From Roseiarcus sp963835955 (lineage in GTDB: Bacteria; Pseudomonadota; Alphaproteobacteria; Rhizobiales; Beijerinckiaceae), in assembly GCA_963835955.1 (NCBI GenBank), contig CAWIHZ010000001.1, positions 1 to 64,000 on the forward strand: a stretch of DNA of 64,000 nt, read 5' to 3'. Shown here piece after piece: positions 9,284-17,526 of the stretch. The position numbers were made by a program, and so were the translations under genes. Numbering within the stretch: position 1 is the first letter of the stretch; each line of letters opens with the position of its first letter. The notes below the pieces were generated by a model. That model saw only the letters and a list, made by a program, of their open reading frames with translations, made no database searches and was not told the DNA's origin.

Positions 9284-9799
9284 CTATTCTTCGAAGAGCT
9301 TCGCCAGGTCTTCCATCGGCCGGAAGAGCTTCATCGGTTGATCGGGAAGTGGCAGAAAGCTCTCACGTAAATAGAACTGACGGGCCGCCTCATCTTTGGC
9401 ATCCACGATAACGGCAAACGAGGCGATCTCGCTACGAACCGCGCGATGCAACGCGTCCGCTAACAGAAATCGGCCGTACCCTCGCCCTTGATAGTTTCGA
9501 TCGACGGCGAGCCGGCCCAAAAGCGTCGCCGGGACGAGTGGATAGCGCGGGAGCTTGCGGGTGATATCAGCCGGAAACTCGGCGAGTTTTACGCCGGTCG
9601 CGGACAGAGTGTAATAGCCGCCGATGGCGCCGTCCGGCAGCACGAGTACGAACGGCGCCGCCATGTTCTTGCGGGCATCCTGGCCAGCCTGGCTTCGTAG
9701 ATAGCGATCGAGCGCTTCGGCGCCGCTGACGAACGAACCGCGATCGTGCTGCGGACCAAGCGCCTCGACCCGAAGCGATCCCTCGGGAGCGCCCGGCAC
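9284..9799 (-). CDS. GNAT-family N-acetyltransferase toxin (TacT/AtaT-like)
   Basis: 171 residues from GTG 9799. It contains AAPFVLVLPDGAIGGYYTLS, then LLGRLAVDRNYQGRGYGRFL with the acetyl-CoA-binding RxxGxG/A loop, then FAVIVDAKDEAARQFY, all typical of GNAT toxins paired with DUF1778 antitoxins. Known members acetylate the amino group of charged tRNAs and stop translation. It lies directly after its antitoxin (3-base gap) and 30 bases before the TOTE gene on the same strand, which makes it part of the island operon. Confidence 0.85.
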   Translation of the reverse strand: MPGAPEGSLRVEALGPQHDRGSFVSGAEALDRYLRSQAGQDARKNMAAPFVLVLPDGAIGGYYTLSATGVKLAEFPADITRKLPRYPLVPATLLGRLAVDRNYQGRGYGRFLLADALHRAVRSEIASFAVIVDAKDEAARQFYLRESFLPLPDQPMKLFRPMEDLAKLFEE

Positions 9800-9802
9800 C
9801 GG

Positions 9803-10105
9803 CTATACGCCGGTGGCTTCGCGATAGCGGCGCACCGTGTCGCGCAGGCGGTCATTGACGGGCTTCGGATTCAACAGCGCATCAACAAACGCCTGGCTGT
9901 CGCGCACCGACAGTTCGATCTGCTGGTGTTCCTCAATCGCCCGCCGTGCAGCATCCTGGACGCTGGTCAGCACGAAATCTGTGACCGTCCGTCCCTGGAG
10001 GGCGGCGGCATGTTCGATAAGCGTCTTCTGCTCCGCCGTCACCCGCGTCTCAAGGCGTTGCGCGCGGGTGCGACCGCGGGCCGATTTCGAGGCTACGTTT
10101 GCCAT
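9803..10105 (-). CDS. DUF1778 antitoxin (TacA-like)
   Basis: 100 residues from ATG 10105 (MANVASKSARGRT). It has a ribbon-helix-helix N-terminus (QRLETRVTAEQKTLIEHAAA), then GRTVTDFVLTSVQDAARRAI and a C-terminal helix that would wrap the toxin. DUF1778 proteins neutralise GNAT toxins and repress their own promoter. As first gene of the island operon it could control all four genes. A longer form from ATG 10147 is possible, but the first 14 residues do not look like family sequence. Confidence 0.85.
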   Translation of the reverse strand: MANVASKSARGRTRAQRLETRVTAEQKTLIEHAAALQGRTVTDFVLTSVQDAARRAIEEHQQIELSVRDSQAFVDALLNPKPVNDRLRDTVRRYREATGV

Positions 10106-10276
10106 GGCGATACTCCTACCGCCAATGTACGGCCAATGCCCGGCCATTTCAAGAGCTGAAGCCCCGCATGACTCTTTCCGGGAACGGTTTCGGCGGTCAG
10201 CCTCAGTCGTAAAAAACGCTCCGAACAGGCTATAATTTACCCTTTCCAGTACAGTATCAAAAACTTACCGGCCAGG

Positions 10277-10365
10277 AAAAGACCGTCAGCGCTATCCGCG
10301 CTATCTGACGGTCTTTTGATTTCGGCAGGTGACCACTTCAAAAAAGACCGTCAGAAAGACCGTCA
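10277..10365. repeat. Cluster of AAAAGACCGTCAG motifs with a 13-bp hairpin
   Basis: AAAAGACCGTCAG occurs at 10277-10289 and 10342-10354, an 11-base version directly abuts at 10355-10365, and an inverted copy lies at 10305-10317. The first copy and the inverted copy can form a perfect 13-bp hairpin around a 15-base loop that itself contains CGCTAT twice. The whole gap 10106-10521 has no gene and is AT-richer than its surroundings. It also contains the upstream region of the antitoxin operon. The motifs may be integrase arm sites. The hairpin could also act as a terminator, since it ends in TTTT. Confidence 0.65.
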
Positions 10366-10521
10366 CCTTATCCAGCTTTCCGCAACTCAAGAATACTTCG
10401 GCCGTAGGAACTCCCTTTGCAGTTCAAGCGGTTACCAGATCCGACGGCCGAACCAACGATGTGTTGCCGGCCATTCCAAATCCTATATAAATCACTGAAT
10501 TATAAAGAGAATTTTTAACCC

Positions 10522-10539
10522 TCACTCCCACTCGATCGT
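10522..10539. other. Putative island attachment core within guaA 3' end (attR-like)
   Basis: TCACTCCCACTCGATCGT is the complement of the last six codons of guaA. It is repeated with two synonymous differences at 3849-3866. The 3' end of guaA is a known integration site for genomic islands in diverse bacteria. Integration here leaves GuaA intact, since the encoded residues TIEWE are preserved. Confidence 0.65.
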
Positions 10540-12087
10540 ACCGGGAGGCTTGGTGGTCACGTCGTAGACAACCCGGTTGACGCCCTTGACCTCGTTGATG
10601 ATGCGGGTCGCGGCCCGGGCCAAGAAGCTCATGTCATAGGGGTAGAAGTCGGCGGTCATCCCGTCGACGGAGGTGACGGCGCGCAGCGCGCAGACGTAAT
10701 CGTAAGTGCGCCCGTCGCCCATGACTCCGACGGTGCGCACCGGCAGCAGCACGGCGAAGGCCTGCCAAATCGCGTCATAGAGCCCGGCATTCCGGATCTC
10801 GTCGAGGTAGACGGCGTCGGCCTTGCGCAGAATCTCCAGCTTGTCGCGCGTGACGCCGCCGGGACAGCGGATGGCTAGACCAGGTCCCGGAAACGGGTGC
10901 CGTCCGACGAACGCCTGCGGCAGGCCCAGTTCGCGGCCGAGCGCGCGCACTTCGTCCTTGAACAATTCGCGCAAGGGTTCGACGAGCTTCATCCGCATGC
11001 GCTCAGGCAGGCCGCCGACGTTGTGATGGCTCTTGATCGTCGCCGACGGGCCGCCGGTGAAAGAGACGCTTTCGATCACGTCGGGATAGAGGGTCCCTTG
11101 CGCGAGAAACCCGACCGGCCCCTTGCCGTCGCCGGCGATGCGGCGCGCCTCCACCTCGAAAACGTCGATGAACAATTTGCCGATCGTCTTGCGCTTGGCC
11201 TCCGGATCATCGACGCCCTCGAGCGCGGTCAGGAATGTCTCGGACGCATCGATATGCGCAAGCGGGATATTGTAATGGCCGCGAAATAGCCGCACGACCT
11301 CCTCCGCTTCGCCCTCGCGCATCAACCCGTGATCGACAAAGACGCAAGTCAACTGCTCGCCGATCGCTTCGTGAATCAGCACCGCCGCCACAGCCGAATC
11401 GACGCCGCCGGACAGGCCGCAGATGACCCGTGATCCGCCGACTTGCGCACGGATGCGCGCGATCTCCTCTTCGCGGAAGGCGGCCATGGTCCAGTCGCAC
11501 TTCACGCCGGCGACCCTGCGCAGGAAATTGGCGATCAGCCTCGCGCCGTCCGGCGTATGGACGACCTCGGGGTGGAACATCGTCGTGTAGTAGCGGCGCT
11601 TTTCATCTGCGGCGACCGCATAGGGCGCGTTTTCGGAGACCGCGCACACCCGGAACCCCTCGGGCAGGCGGGTCACGCGATCGCCATGGCTCATCCAAAC
11701 CGGATAGCGCCCTCCCACCTGCCAGACGCCTTCGAACAAGGCGGAGGGCGCCACGATCTCGAGGTCGGCGCGGCCGAACTCGGCCGCGTGTCCGCTCTCG
11801 ACCTTGCCGCCGAGCTGCTCGCACAGGGTCTGCTGGCCGTAGCAGATTGCGAGAATTGGAACGCCGCTGTCGAATATCTCCATCGGCGCTCGGGGGCTGC
11901 CCGGTTCGGGTACCGAGGCGGGCCCGCCGGAAAAGATCGCAGCCTTCGGCGCGAGCCGTTTGAATGCCTCGCCGGCTGTCGAAAACGGATGAATCTCGCA
12001 ATAGACGCCGGCCTCGCGCACCCGCCGCGCGATCAGCTGGGTGACCTGGGAGCCGAAGTCGACGATGAGGACGAGGTCATGCTGCAT
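10522..12087 (-). CDS. guaA: GMP synthase (glutamine-hydrolysing)
   Basis: 521 residues from ATG 12087, preceded by AAGGAAGG. It converts XMP, ATP and glutamine to GMP in the last step of guanine nucleotide synthesis. The N-terminal glutamine amidotransferase has the nucleophile Cys82 in LAICYGQQTL and the partner His172/Glu174 in FHPEVVHT. The ATP pyrophosphatase loop is SGGVDS at 226-231, and the C-terminal dimerisation domain ends PPGTIEWE. Length and motifs are normal. It stands alone: a repeat region lies upstream, and the island starts exactly at its stop codon. Confidence 0.97.
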   Translation of the reverse strand: MQHDLVLIVDFGSQVTQLIARRVREAGVYCEIHPFSTAGEAFKRLAPKAAIFSGGPASVPEPGSPRAPMEIFDSGVPILAICYGQQTLCEQLGGKVESGHAAEFGRADLEIVAPSALFEGVWQVGGRYPVWMSHGDRVTRLPEGFRVCAVSENAPYAVAADEKRRYYTTMFHPEVVHTPDGARLIANFLRRVAGVKCDWTMAAFREEEIARIRAQVGGSRVICGLSGGVDSAVAAVLIHEAIGEQLTCVFVDHGLMREGEAEEVVRLFRGHYNIPLAHIDASETFLTALEGVDDPEAKRKTIGKLFIDVFEVEARRIAGDGKGPVGFLAQGTLYPDVIESVSFTGGPSATIKSHHNVGGLPERMRMKLVEPLRELFKDEVRALGRELGLPQAFVGRHPFPGPGLAIRCPGGVTRDKLEILRKADAVYLDEIRNAGLYDAIWQAFAVLLPVRTVGVMGDGRTYDYVCALRAVTSVDGMTADFYPYDMSFLARAATRIINEVKGVNRVVYDVTTKPPGTIEWE

Positions 12088-12177
12088 CGACCTTCCTTTG
12101 GCCGAAAGCGCCGGCGGGCGCAACGGCGCGCCGCGGCGGCGAGCACATAAATCACTAGTATTTTATCCGACGCCGCC

Positions 12178-12325
12178 AAGTTTTTCCAAGCCAATCCAAG
12201 CCCAACCAAACAGAACCAAGAAAAACCAAGGAAAACCAAGGAAAACCAATTAAAAAGAACCTTGGATTTGCTTGGATTCTCTCGCGCGAATCGGCGCTTT
12301 TCAATGACTTACGGCGAAACCGAAC
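12178..12325 (+). repeat. CCAAG-rich tract followed by CTTTTCAA...TTACGGC motif
   Basis: An array of degenerate CCAAG units (12178-12250) is followed by the inverted form (CTTGGATTTGCTTGGATTC) and then by CTTTTCAATGACTTACGGCG with a poly-A stretch. The same order (simple tract, CTTTTCAA, TTACG/TTGCG, CTCCAAA-like, A-run) recurs at 31550-31700, on the minus strand at 55205-55345, and at 63121-63275, each with a different simple tract. No ORF is conserved, so the element is non-coding. It lies just upstream of guaA and could affect its mRNA. Confidence 0.6.
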
Positions 12326-12538
12326 GAAAAAAGCTAACTCCCAAGCGCCCCCTCCGCTCGGCGGGGAAGCAGGAAAGCGCCCAGCGCGCGCCGCTGGCGA
12401 TCAGGCTTTGTTTGCGATTGAGATTCACCCTTGTTGGCGGCATCGCCGCCCCGCGAAACGGAAATGCGCTGTTTTGGCCGCCAAAAGAGGGGGCGCCGGG
12501 GAGTTGCTCCCTTTATTCCCTTTCTCGACCCCCGATCC

Positions 12539-13065
12539 GTTCTTTTAAGTTCCGCTAAGGGGCTGGCGCCATTTTCAGCCGCGGATTGCGTCTTTTCAAT
12601 CGCTTGCGGCGCCATTCGGCGCCGATTCGTCGACCGCTTGCCCTTAAGCGAGACCCGTGAGCTGCGCTTCGCCCCCGGATCATCCCCTAATACGGGGATG
12701 GAACTGAGGGCCGGACTGGGCTTTGCTTAAGACGTCCCGGCATGGGCGTCCGCTCGGAACCGATTCCGGTTTCGAATCCGAGCAGACGAGGCGCCAGCCC
12801 CAAACCATGCCGAAAGCTTAAAGACTTCGCGTCCCTTGCCGTTGTTCAGCGTGTCAACTCGCCCGCGTGAAGGCTTAAAAGCGGCCGCTGCCCTCGGCGC
12901 GCCAGGCGCGCCTCGATCCAGCGACGAGGAAGACCATAACACGGCTTCTGATTTTCTCAAAGAGATTGTCGCGAAAAAATGATTTTCGAAAAATGACGCC
13001 GCCCCGACCCCTCAATCCGCCGCGTCGCTCAATTGACGTGCCTCACCCAGGGGCGCCGTCCAGGC
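12539..13065. repeat. Long non-coding dispersed repeat, copy 1
   Basis: From GTTCTTTTAAG to the CTCACCC block this stretch aligns with 63338-63895 over roughly 500 bases with scattered substitutions and small indels. The indels break reading frames (for example in the segment after VDTLNNGKGREV on the minus strand), so the conservation is not protein-driven. It includes GC-rich palindromes such as GGCGCCATTCGGCGCC. The segment 12332-12400 also shares a CCCAAGCGCCCC module with 63049-63115. Together with the tract at 12178 it fills the whole guaA-yegS gap. Confidence 0.75.
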
Positions 13066-13138
13066 CGGCAAAAGGGGAATTGAGTTCGCGGCGCCGTAAT
13101 CGCGACTCTAATCTCCATCGCCGACCATTGGATTCCGG

Positions 13139-14071
13139 TCAAACGGATCCGTCGGGATGAGAAAAGAGCGGGCTATCGCCGAGACGAACGGGCAGCGCGC
13201 GGGGGCGACACTCGACGCGAAAACGCTTTACGAGCATCGGTTCGCCGTCGAGATTAATGTTGACGTCCTCCGCCGTCTCGACCTCGATCCAGGAACTTCG
13301 GGCGGTCGCCATTTCGGCGCGCAGGGCCGCCGCGCCTTCGCGCATAAGCCGGGAAAAGGCGTCGAGACGGGCCGCCCGGGCGAGGTCGGGCAGGATCGTC
13401 AGATCCAGGAGGCCGTCGTCGATCAGCGCGTTCGGGCAGAGCGGCGCGCCGCCGCCGGCCTGCCGGCCATTGCCGATCGCTAGCGCAATAAACGCGCCCT
13501 CCCAGGAAAAGTCCTCGGCGCGAAAGACGCCGCGGTTCGCCGAAAGCTCGGCGAAGCGCGAGATGCCGGTGATCGCGTAGGCCAGCCCGCCCAGGCGCCG
13601 CTTGAGCTCGGGGTCTGTCTCGACGGTAACGCGCGAGCCGAAGCCGCCGGAGACGAGGTTGACGAACGGCCTGCCGTCGACGAGACCGAGATCGATCGCG
13701 CGCGGCGGCGCGCTCGCCGCGATCCGCAGCGCTGCGGTCAGGTCGTCGACCGGCACGCCGGCCGCATGCGCAAAGTCGTTGGCGGCGCCTAAGGGAAGGA
13801 CGCCGAGCGCGCAACCTGCAGGCAATCCGGCCGCGTAGGCTGCCGCGAACACCTCGTTGATCGTCCCGTCGCCGCCGCCCGCGACGATGCAGTCAAGGCC
13901 CTCGTTCCGCGCCTCGGCGACGGCTTCGGCCGTCAATCGCGCCGCGTCCCCCGGCTCCCATGTGACGCGGACCTCGATAAGATGGCCGTTCCGCCGGAGC
14001 GCCTGGACCGCCTTTCGGACGCGGACGTCGCCGGCCGCCTTGCCGTGCAGAATGATCCGGACGGTCGCCAA
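13139..14071 (-). CDS. Diacylglycerol kinase family lipid kinase (YegS/BmrU-like)
   Basis: 310 residues, probable TTG start at 14071 with GGGGAGG eight bases upstream. The nucleotide-binding motif GGGDGTINEV lies near residue 66. It is followed by LGVLPLGAANDFA (the family's PxGTxNDFA variant) and the sandwich-fold C-terminal domain with GNGRQAGGG and DDGLLDLTIL. Such enzymes phosphorylate diacylglycerol or related lipids at the membrane. In this variant Ala replaces the usual Thr of the GTAND motif. It is a single gene, not obviously in an operon. Confidence 0.85.
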   Translation of the reverse strand: MATVRIILHGKAAGDVRVRKAVQALRRNGHLIEVRVTWEPGDAARLTAEAVAEARNEGLDCIVAGGGDGTINEVFAAAYAAGLPAGCALGVLPLGAANDFAHAAGVPVDDLTAALRIAASAPPRAIDLGLVDGRPFVNLVSGGFGSRVTVETDPELKRRLGGLAYAITGISRFAELSANRGVFRAEDFSWEGAFIALAIGNGRQAGGGAPLCPNALIDDGLLDLTILPDLARAARLDAFSRLMREGAAALRAEMATARSSWIEVETAEDVNINLDGEPMLVKRFRVECRPRALPVRLGDSPLFSHPDGSV

Positions 14072-14324
14072 GGACTTGACCTCCCCTCGCAGCGCCTGCC
14101 CGCGTCTGACATGGAATTCTCGGCCTGTTCAAGTTGGTGGGTTACGGCGACAGCGCATATTTTTCCAATCGATAGACCGGCAAGCCGGCCGCCTTAGCTC
14201 CCCAGGAACCGATGAGGAGTTGAGCGCACTGTCACCGTGACGCGTCCACCGTGACCCGTCGACTCTACAACCCGCGCCGCTCCTGAACTGTCCGAGCCGC
14301 AGACATAAGCGACGGAAACTTCCT

Positions 14325-14588
14325 TTAGCGCAAAAGGGCGGCTTCCCGCCTGGCCTTTTCGGCCTCCCATTGGGCAGCGCTCTCGGACGGCGCACAGATC
14401 ACTTTCATGTATTGAGCATCGCCGCGCACAAGATCGGTGCGCGCGATCATGGTCTGCGCGTTGAGCGAGCACATGACGACATTGTCCACTTGCGGCCCGC
14501 GCACAACGTCGAGCGCGGTATTCGGCTGGCAGTCGCTATGAGAAAGCGCGGTCGAGCAGATCAGGATGATGATAGAATAGCCAGACAT
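14325..14588 (-). CDS. Small secreted hypothetical protein with conserved cysteines
   Basis: 87 residues from ATG 14588 (a second ATG lies four codons upstream). It has a hydrophobic N-terminal segment (YSIIILICSTAL) followed by HSDCQPNTALDVVRGP, consistent with a signal peptide or lipoprotein-like leader. The mature part has three cysteines. The pattern DCQPxTALDVVRGPxVDN ... MCxLNAQTMIARTDL is recognisable as a family of short proteins of unknown function in rhizobia-like bacteria. No operon partner is seen. Confidence 0.6.
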   Translation of the reverse strand: MSGYSIIILICSTALSHSDCQPNTALDVVRGPQVDNVVMCSLNAQTMIARTDLVRGDAQYMKVICAPSESAAQWEAEKARREAALLR

Positions 14589-15002
14589 CTTGGCCCCCAA
14601 TATGCGCCATGATTATTGCGTTTTGTTTTTTCCGACCTTCGCGCTAGGCGGGCCTCAGGCCGGACCCGGACGAGTACGAAAACCGCCCTTCGTTCCGGAT
14701 TCACAGGAAAGATTCGGCCGAAAACGGCCTGGTGGTCCCTCATCCGATTCGAAATTGCAATCCCCCGGTTGCGTCCTCGCTCCAAACCGCCGGCGGCGCT
14801 GTGATCTGGATCACAGTGTCGCAACGCAGGGGTCGGCCGGCTGGTCTCTATCTGCAATCAGGCGGCGAAATCGCCTCACCGCTGGATGGGGGCGTTGCGG
14901 TGATGGCGCAAACTACTACCGTCCCTCTCGGCTCCCCGGGGAGCCGAGCGGGCCCATGCCGTGGCTGATCCCGCATCATGCTCTAGCGCGATGTCGGGCG
15001 CC
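14589..15002. other. Gene-free stretch with CRP/FNR-like palindrome and REP fragment
   Basis: No reading frame here looks protein-like. The stretch holds a perfect CRP-type palindrome (14800-14815) and a piece of the dispersed GCATCATGCTCTAGCGCG repeat (14973-14990). A small RNA controlled by the palindrome is possible but unproven. Confidence 0.4.
14800..14815. promoter_or_regulatory. CRP/FNR-family binding site (TGTGA-N6-TCACA)
   Basis: TGTGATCTGGATCACA is a perfect palindrome matching the consensus of CRP and several alphaproteobacterial CRP/FNR regulators. The nearest starts are the small secreted protein (212 bases away, divergent) and no clear gene to the right. It may therefore control the secreted protein or an unannotated transcript. 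Confidence 0.5.
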
Positions 15003-15209
15003 AATCTTCGGGCGGTCGACGGGGTGGTGAAGATCGTGCGCGAACTCGACCGCTATCACGGCTTCGCCGGCGCCGACGAAGGCGCGACGCCGAGGCCGCC
15101 CGGCCTGGCGCCGCCCGCCATAGCCCCGCTCGCGCTCAATTCGCGAGCCGAAACGGCGGGTCCCGACGACTTCGCCTTTTTCCTGCGAAAAAAGCGCAAT
15201 GCCTCATAG
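15003..15209 (+). pseudogene. C-terminal fragment of a small conserved protein, overlapping the murU tail
   Basis: The plus frame reads NLRAVDGVVKIVRELDRYHG and ends FFLRKKRNAS at a stop at 15209. The first part resembles the C-terminus of a small protein found beside phage terminase genes in rhizobia, a resemblance made from memory and not certain. No start or N-terminal part is present. It runs antisense into the last 25 codons of murU, whose tail (after AIDRSN) looks non-family. A deletion or rearrangement probably joined the two. Confidence 0.35.
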
Positions 15210-15930
15210 AGTTCGAGCGGTCGATCGCTCTCTCGGCTTCGGCGATCGTCTCGGGCCGCCCGATATGCAGCCACAGGCCGTCGAGGCGAACGCCGTAGAG
15301 CCGGCCCCTGGCCGCCGCGGCGTGAAAATATGGCGCGAGGCGGAAGACCTCCGCCGCTTCGCCGCCGAACAGCTGCGGTTTGACGATCCCGAGGCCGGTA
15401 TAGACGAAGGGCGCCACATGGCGCGGCTCGCGCGAGGCCAGGCGGCCGTCGGGCGCCATGGTGAAATCCCCGGGCCAGTCGACGCCCACGGCGCCGGCGC
15501 CCGCGGCGACCAGCAGCACGATGTCCATGGCCTCGGGATCGAAGGCGTCCGCAAGCCGCGCGATGTTCGAACGCGGCCCTTCGATCCAGAACGCGTCGGT
15601 GTTGCAGATCAGGAAAGGATCGCCGCCGAGGACCGGCAGCGCGCGCTTGATGCCGCCGCCCTGATCGAGGAGTTTTGACCGTTCGTCCGAGATGAGGATC
15701 CTTGGGAGCTTGCGACCGGCCAGATGCGCCTCGATCTGGTCGGCGAGCCAGTGGACGTTGACGATCGCCCGTTCGACTCCATTGTCGGCCAGCCGGTCGA
15801 GGCAATGATCGATCAGCGCTTTGCCGCGAACCTGAACCAGCGGCTTCGGCAGCGTATTGGTGATCGGCCGCATGCGCATCCCCAGCCCCGCGGCGAAGAC
15901 CATGGCGGTTTTCGGAATTGGCGCGCTCAT
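15136..15930 (-). CDS. murU: Nucleotidyltransferase, MurU-like N-acetylmuramate-1-phosphate uridylyltransferase
   Basis: 264 residues from ATG 15930. It has the sugar-nucleotidyltransferase signature VFAAGLGMRMRPITNTLPKP, ISDERSKLLDQGGGIK and NTDAFW. In the MurNAc recycling route, AmgK phosphorylates MurNAc and MurU activates it to UDP-MurNAc. The AmgK domain is encoded 24 bases upstream, which supports this substrate over generic glucose-1-phosphate. The C-terminal 24 residues (basic, RRSRRDPPFR) extend beyond the usual end and coincide with the antisense fragment at 15136-15209. Confidence 0.85.
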   Translation of the reverse strand: MSAPIPKTAMVFAAGLGMRMRPITNTLPKPLVQVRGKALIDHCLDRLADNGVERAIVNVHWLADQIEAHLAGRKLPRILISDERSKLLDQGGGIKRALPVLGGDPFLICNTDAFWIEGPRSNIARLADAFDPEAMDIVLLVAAGAGAVGVDWPGDFTMAPDGRLASREPRHVAPFVYTGLGIVKPQLFGGEAAEVFRLAPYFHAAAARGRLYGVRLDGLWLHIGRPETIAEAERAIDRSNSMRHCAFFAGKRRSRRDPPFRLAN

Positions 15931-15954
15931 CGTCGGGGCTGCAAAGGTCGGCCT

Positions 15955-17520
15955 TCAGGGCTCGGATGCGGCGGGACCGGCGCCCAGAGCCCGCGGCAAA
16001 TGGTTCCGATACCAGTTGGCGAGCGGCGCGAGCGACGGGTGCGCGAGGTTTCTGGCAAGGGTGCGCTCGATGCGCGGCAAGTGGCGCAGGTAGTGCGGCT
16101 TGCCGTCCCGTTTGTCCAGCCGGGCGAAGAGGCCGAGGATTTTGGTCGCGCGCTGCGCGCCCATCGCGGCATACGCGGCCGCGAAGCTTTCCGCGTCGAA
16201 CCCGGGATCGGCGGCCGCGCGGCGTCGCAAATAGAGCGCGGCCAACCGCATTTCGAGATCCTCCGGCACATCGACCCGGGCGTCCTGCAGCAGCGAAGCG
16301 ACATCATAGGCCGGCGGCCCGATCACGGCGTCCTGAAAATCGATCAGGCCGATCCTCTTGAAACCCTCCCGCTCGGCCAGCCAATGCAGGTTGGGCGAAT
16401 GAAAGTCGCGCAGCGTCCAGGTCGTAGGCGCGGCCAGAATCGGCGCTAGCAGCTCTCGCCAGATCGCGAGAAACTGCATGCGCGCGCCCGAGGGCGTCGC
16501 CACTCTCGCGATCGAAGGCGCATACCAGTCGAGCGCGAGTTCAACCTCGACCAGCATCGCCTCGACGTCGTAGACCGGCACGCGATAGGTTTCCTCGCCG
16601 ACCGGCAGGCTGTCCGGCAATTCGCGGCCATGAAGATCGGCAAGCAGCCTCACCGCTTCGGCGTAGCGGGCGTCATTGGGAACGCCGGCGTCGGCGATCG
16701 TGGCGGCGCCGAAATCCTCGGTGAGCGCCAGTCCCTCCTCGATGCTGCAGGCGAACAAGGCGGGCGCCGAATAGCCGAGGCGCCGCAAGCCTTCGGCCAT
16801 GCCGATGAAGGCGCGGATGTCGGGCGAGAGCTTGGCGATCGCCGCGTACGGCTTGCCGAAGCGCAGAATCGGTCCGGGGGGCCGGGGCGGCGAAATCATC
16901 AGGATCGCCGTCGCGCCGTCGCTCCTGGTCAACCGCTCGTAGGCGCGAATGGAGGCGTCGCCTTGAAGGAACTCCCGCCTCGCGCCGCTCCAGCGGGCGC
17001 GTTCCAGCAGCGCGCCGACCCCGAGCGCCCGCGCAAGACGCCGATTCACCCCGCCACGCCCGCGCAGCGTCAGGGCGCGAAAATTGGGACCGCGCGCCGG
17101 TTCGAAGCGGATTTCCACCTCGAGCCGGTCGGCCGGCAGCGCCTCGGCGATGCGCTCAGGCCATTCCACGATCGTGATCGCGCCCGATATCGCCTCGTCC
17201 CAGCCAAGATTGTCGAGCTCCTGAGCGGCGCGCAGACGATAGAAGTCGGCATGGACCACTGGCCCGCGCGGGGCGTCGTAGATCTGCAGCAAGGTGAAGG
17301 TCGGGCTTGGCGCTTCGAGCGCCGGCGCCCCGACGAGCGCGCGGATCAGCGCGCGCGCGAAGGTGGTCTTGCCAGCGCCCAAATCTCCGGTCAACCCGAC
17401 GAAATCGCCGGGTTCGAGCCAGGCGGCCTGGGCCGCGGCCAGGCTCACGGTCGCTGCTTCGTCCGGCGCCTCCAGACGCCAGACTTTCGCCCGCCCCGCC
17501 TCATCGTTGCGATCGCTCAT
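15955..17520 (-). CDS. TsaE (tRNA t6A ATPase) fused to AmgK-type aminoglycoside phosphotransferase-fold kinase
   Basis: 521 residues. The N-terminal TsaE domain (about 1-165) has Walker A TGDLGAGKTTFARAL near residues 44-58, PSPTFTLLQIY and HADFYRL. It helps TsaB/TsaD make t6A37 on tRNAs. The C-terminal domain (about 185-515) has the kinase-fold motif LRDFHSPNLHW and the metal-binding LIDFQDAVIGPPAYD. This combination is annotated in rhizobia as a bifunctional TsaE/phosphotransferase, and AmgK homologues phosphorylate MurNAc at the anomeric carbon. It starts 6 bases after divL ends and is followed 24 bases later by murU, so the three form an operon. Confidence 0.9.
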   Translation of the reverse strand: MSDRNDEAGRAKVWRLEAPDEAATVSLAAAQAAWLEPGDFVGLTGDLGAGKTTFARALIRALVGAPALEAPSPTFTLLQIYDAPRGPVVHADFYRLRAAQELDNLGWDEAISGAITIVEWPERIAEALPADRLEVEIRFEPARGPNFRALTLRGRGGVNRRLARALGVGALLERARWSGARREFLQGDASIRAYERLTRSDGATAILMISPPRPPGPILRFGKPYAAIAKLSPDIRAFIGMAEGLRRLGYSAPALFACSIEEGLALTEDFGAATIADAGVPNDARYAEAVRLLADLHGRELPDSLPVGEETYRVPVYDVEAMLVEVELALDWYAPSIARVATPSGARMQFLAIWRELLAPILAAPTTWTLRDFHSPNLHWLAEREGFKRIGLIDFQDAVIGPPAYDVASLLQDARVDVPEDLEMRLAALYLRRRAAADPGFDAESFAAAYAAMGAQRATKILGLFARLDKRDGKPHYLRHLPRIERTLARNLAHPSLAPLANWYRNHLPRALGAGPAASEP

Positions 17521-17526
17521 GAGCGG

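Noticed and set aside
10277..10365. Short tandem repeats as a CRISPR array
   Set aside because: Repeats are 11-13 bases, two abut without spacers and one is inverted. No cas gene is nearby.
12727..12960. 77-codon minus-strand ORF shared with 63530-63859 (VDTLNNGKGREV)
   Set aside because: The two copies differ by frame-breaking indels within the shared part, so conservation is at DNA level and not protein level.
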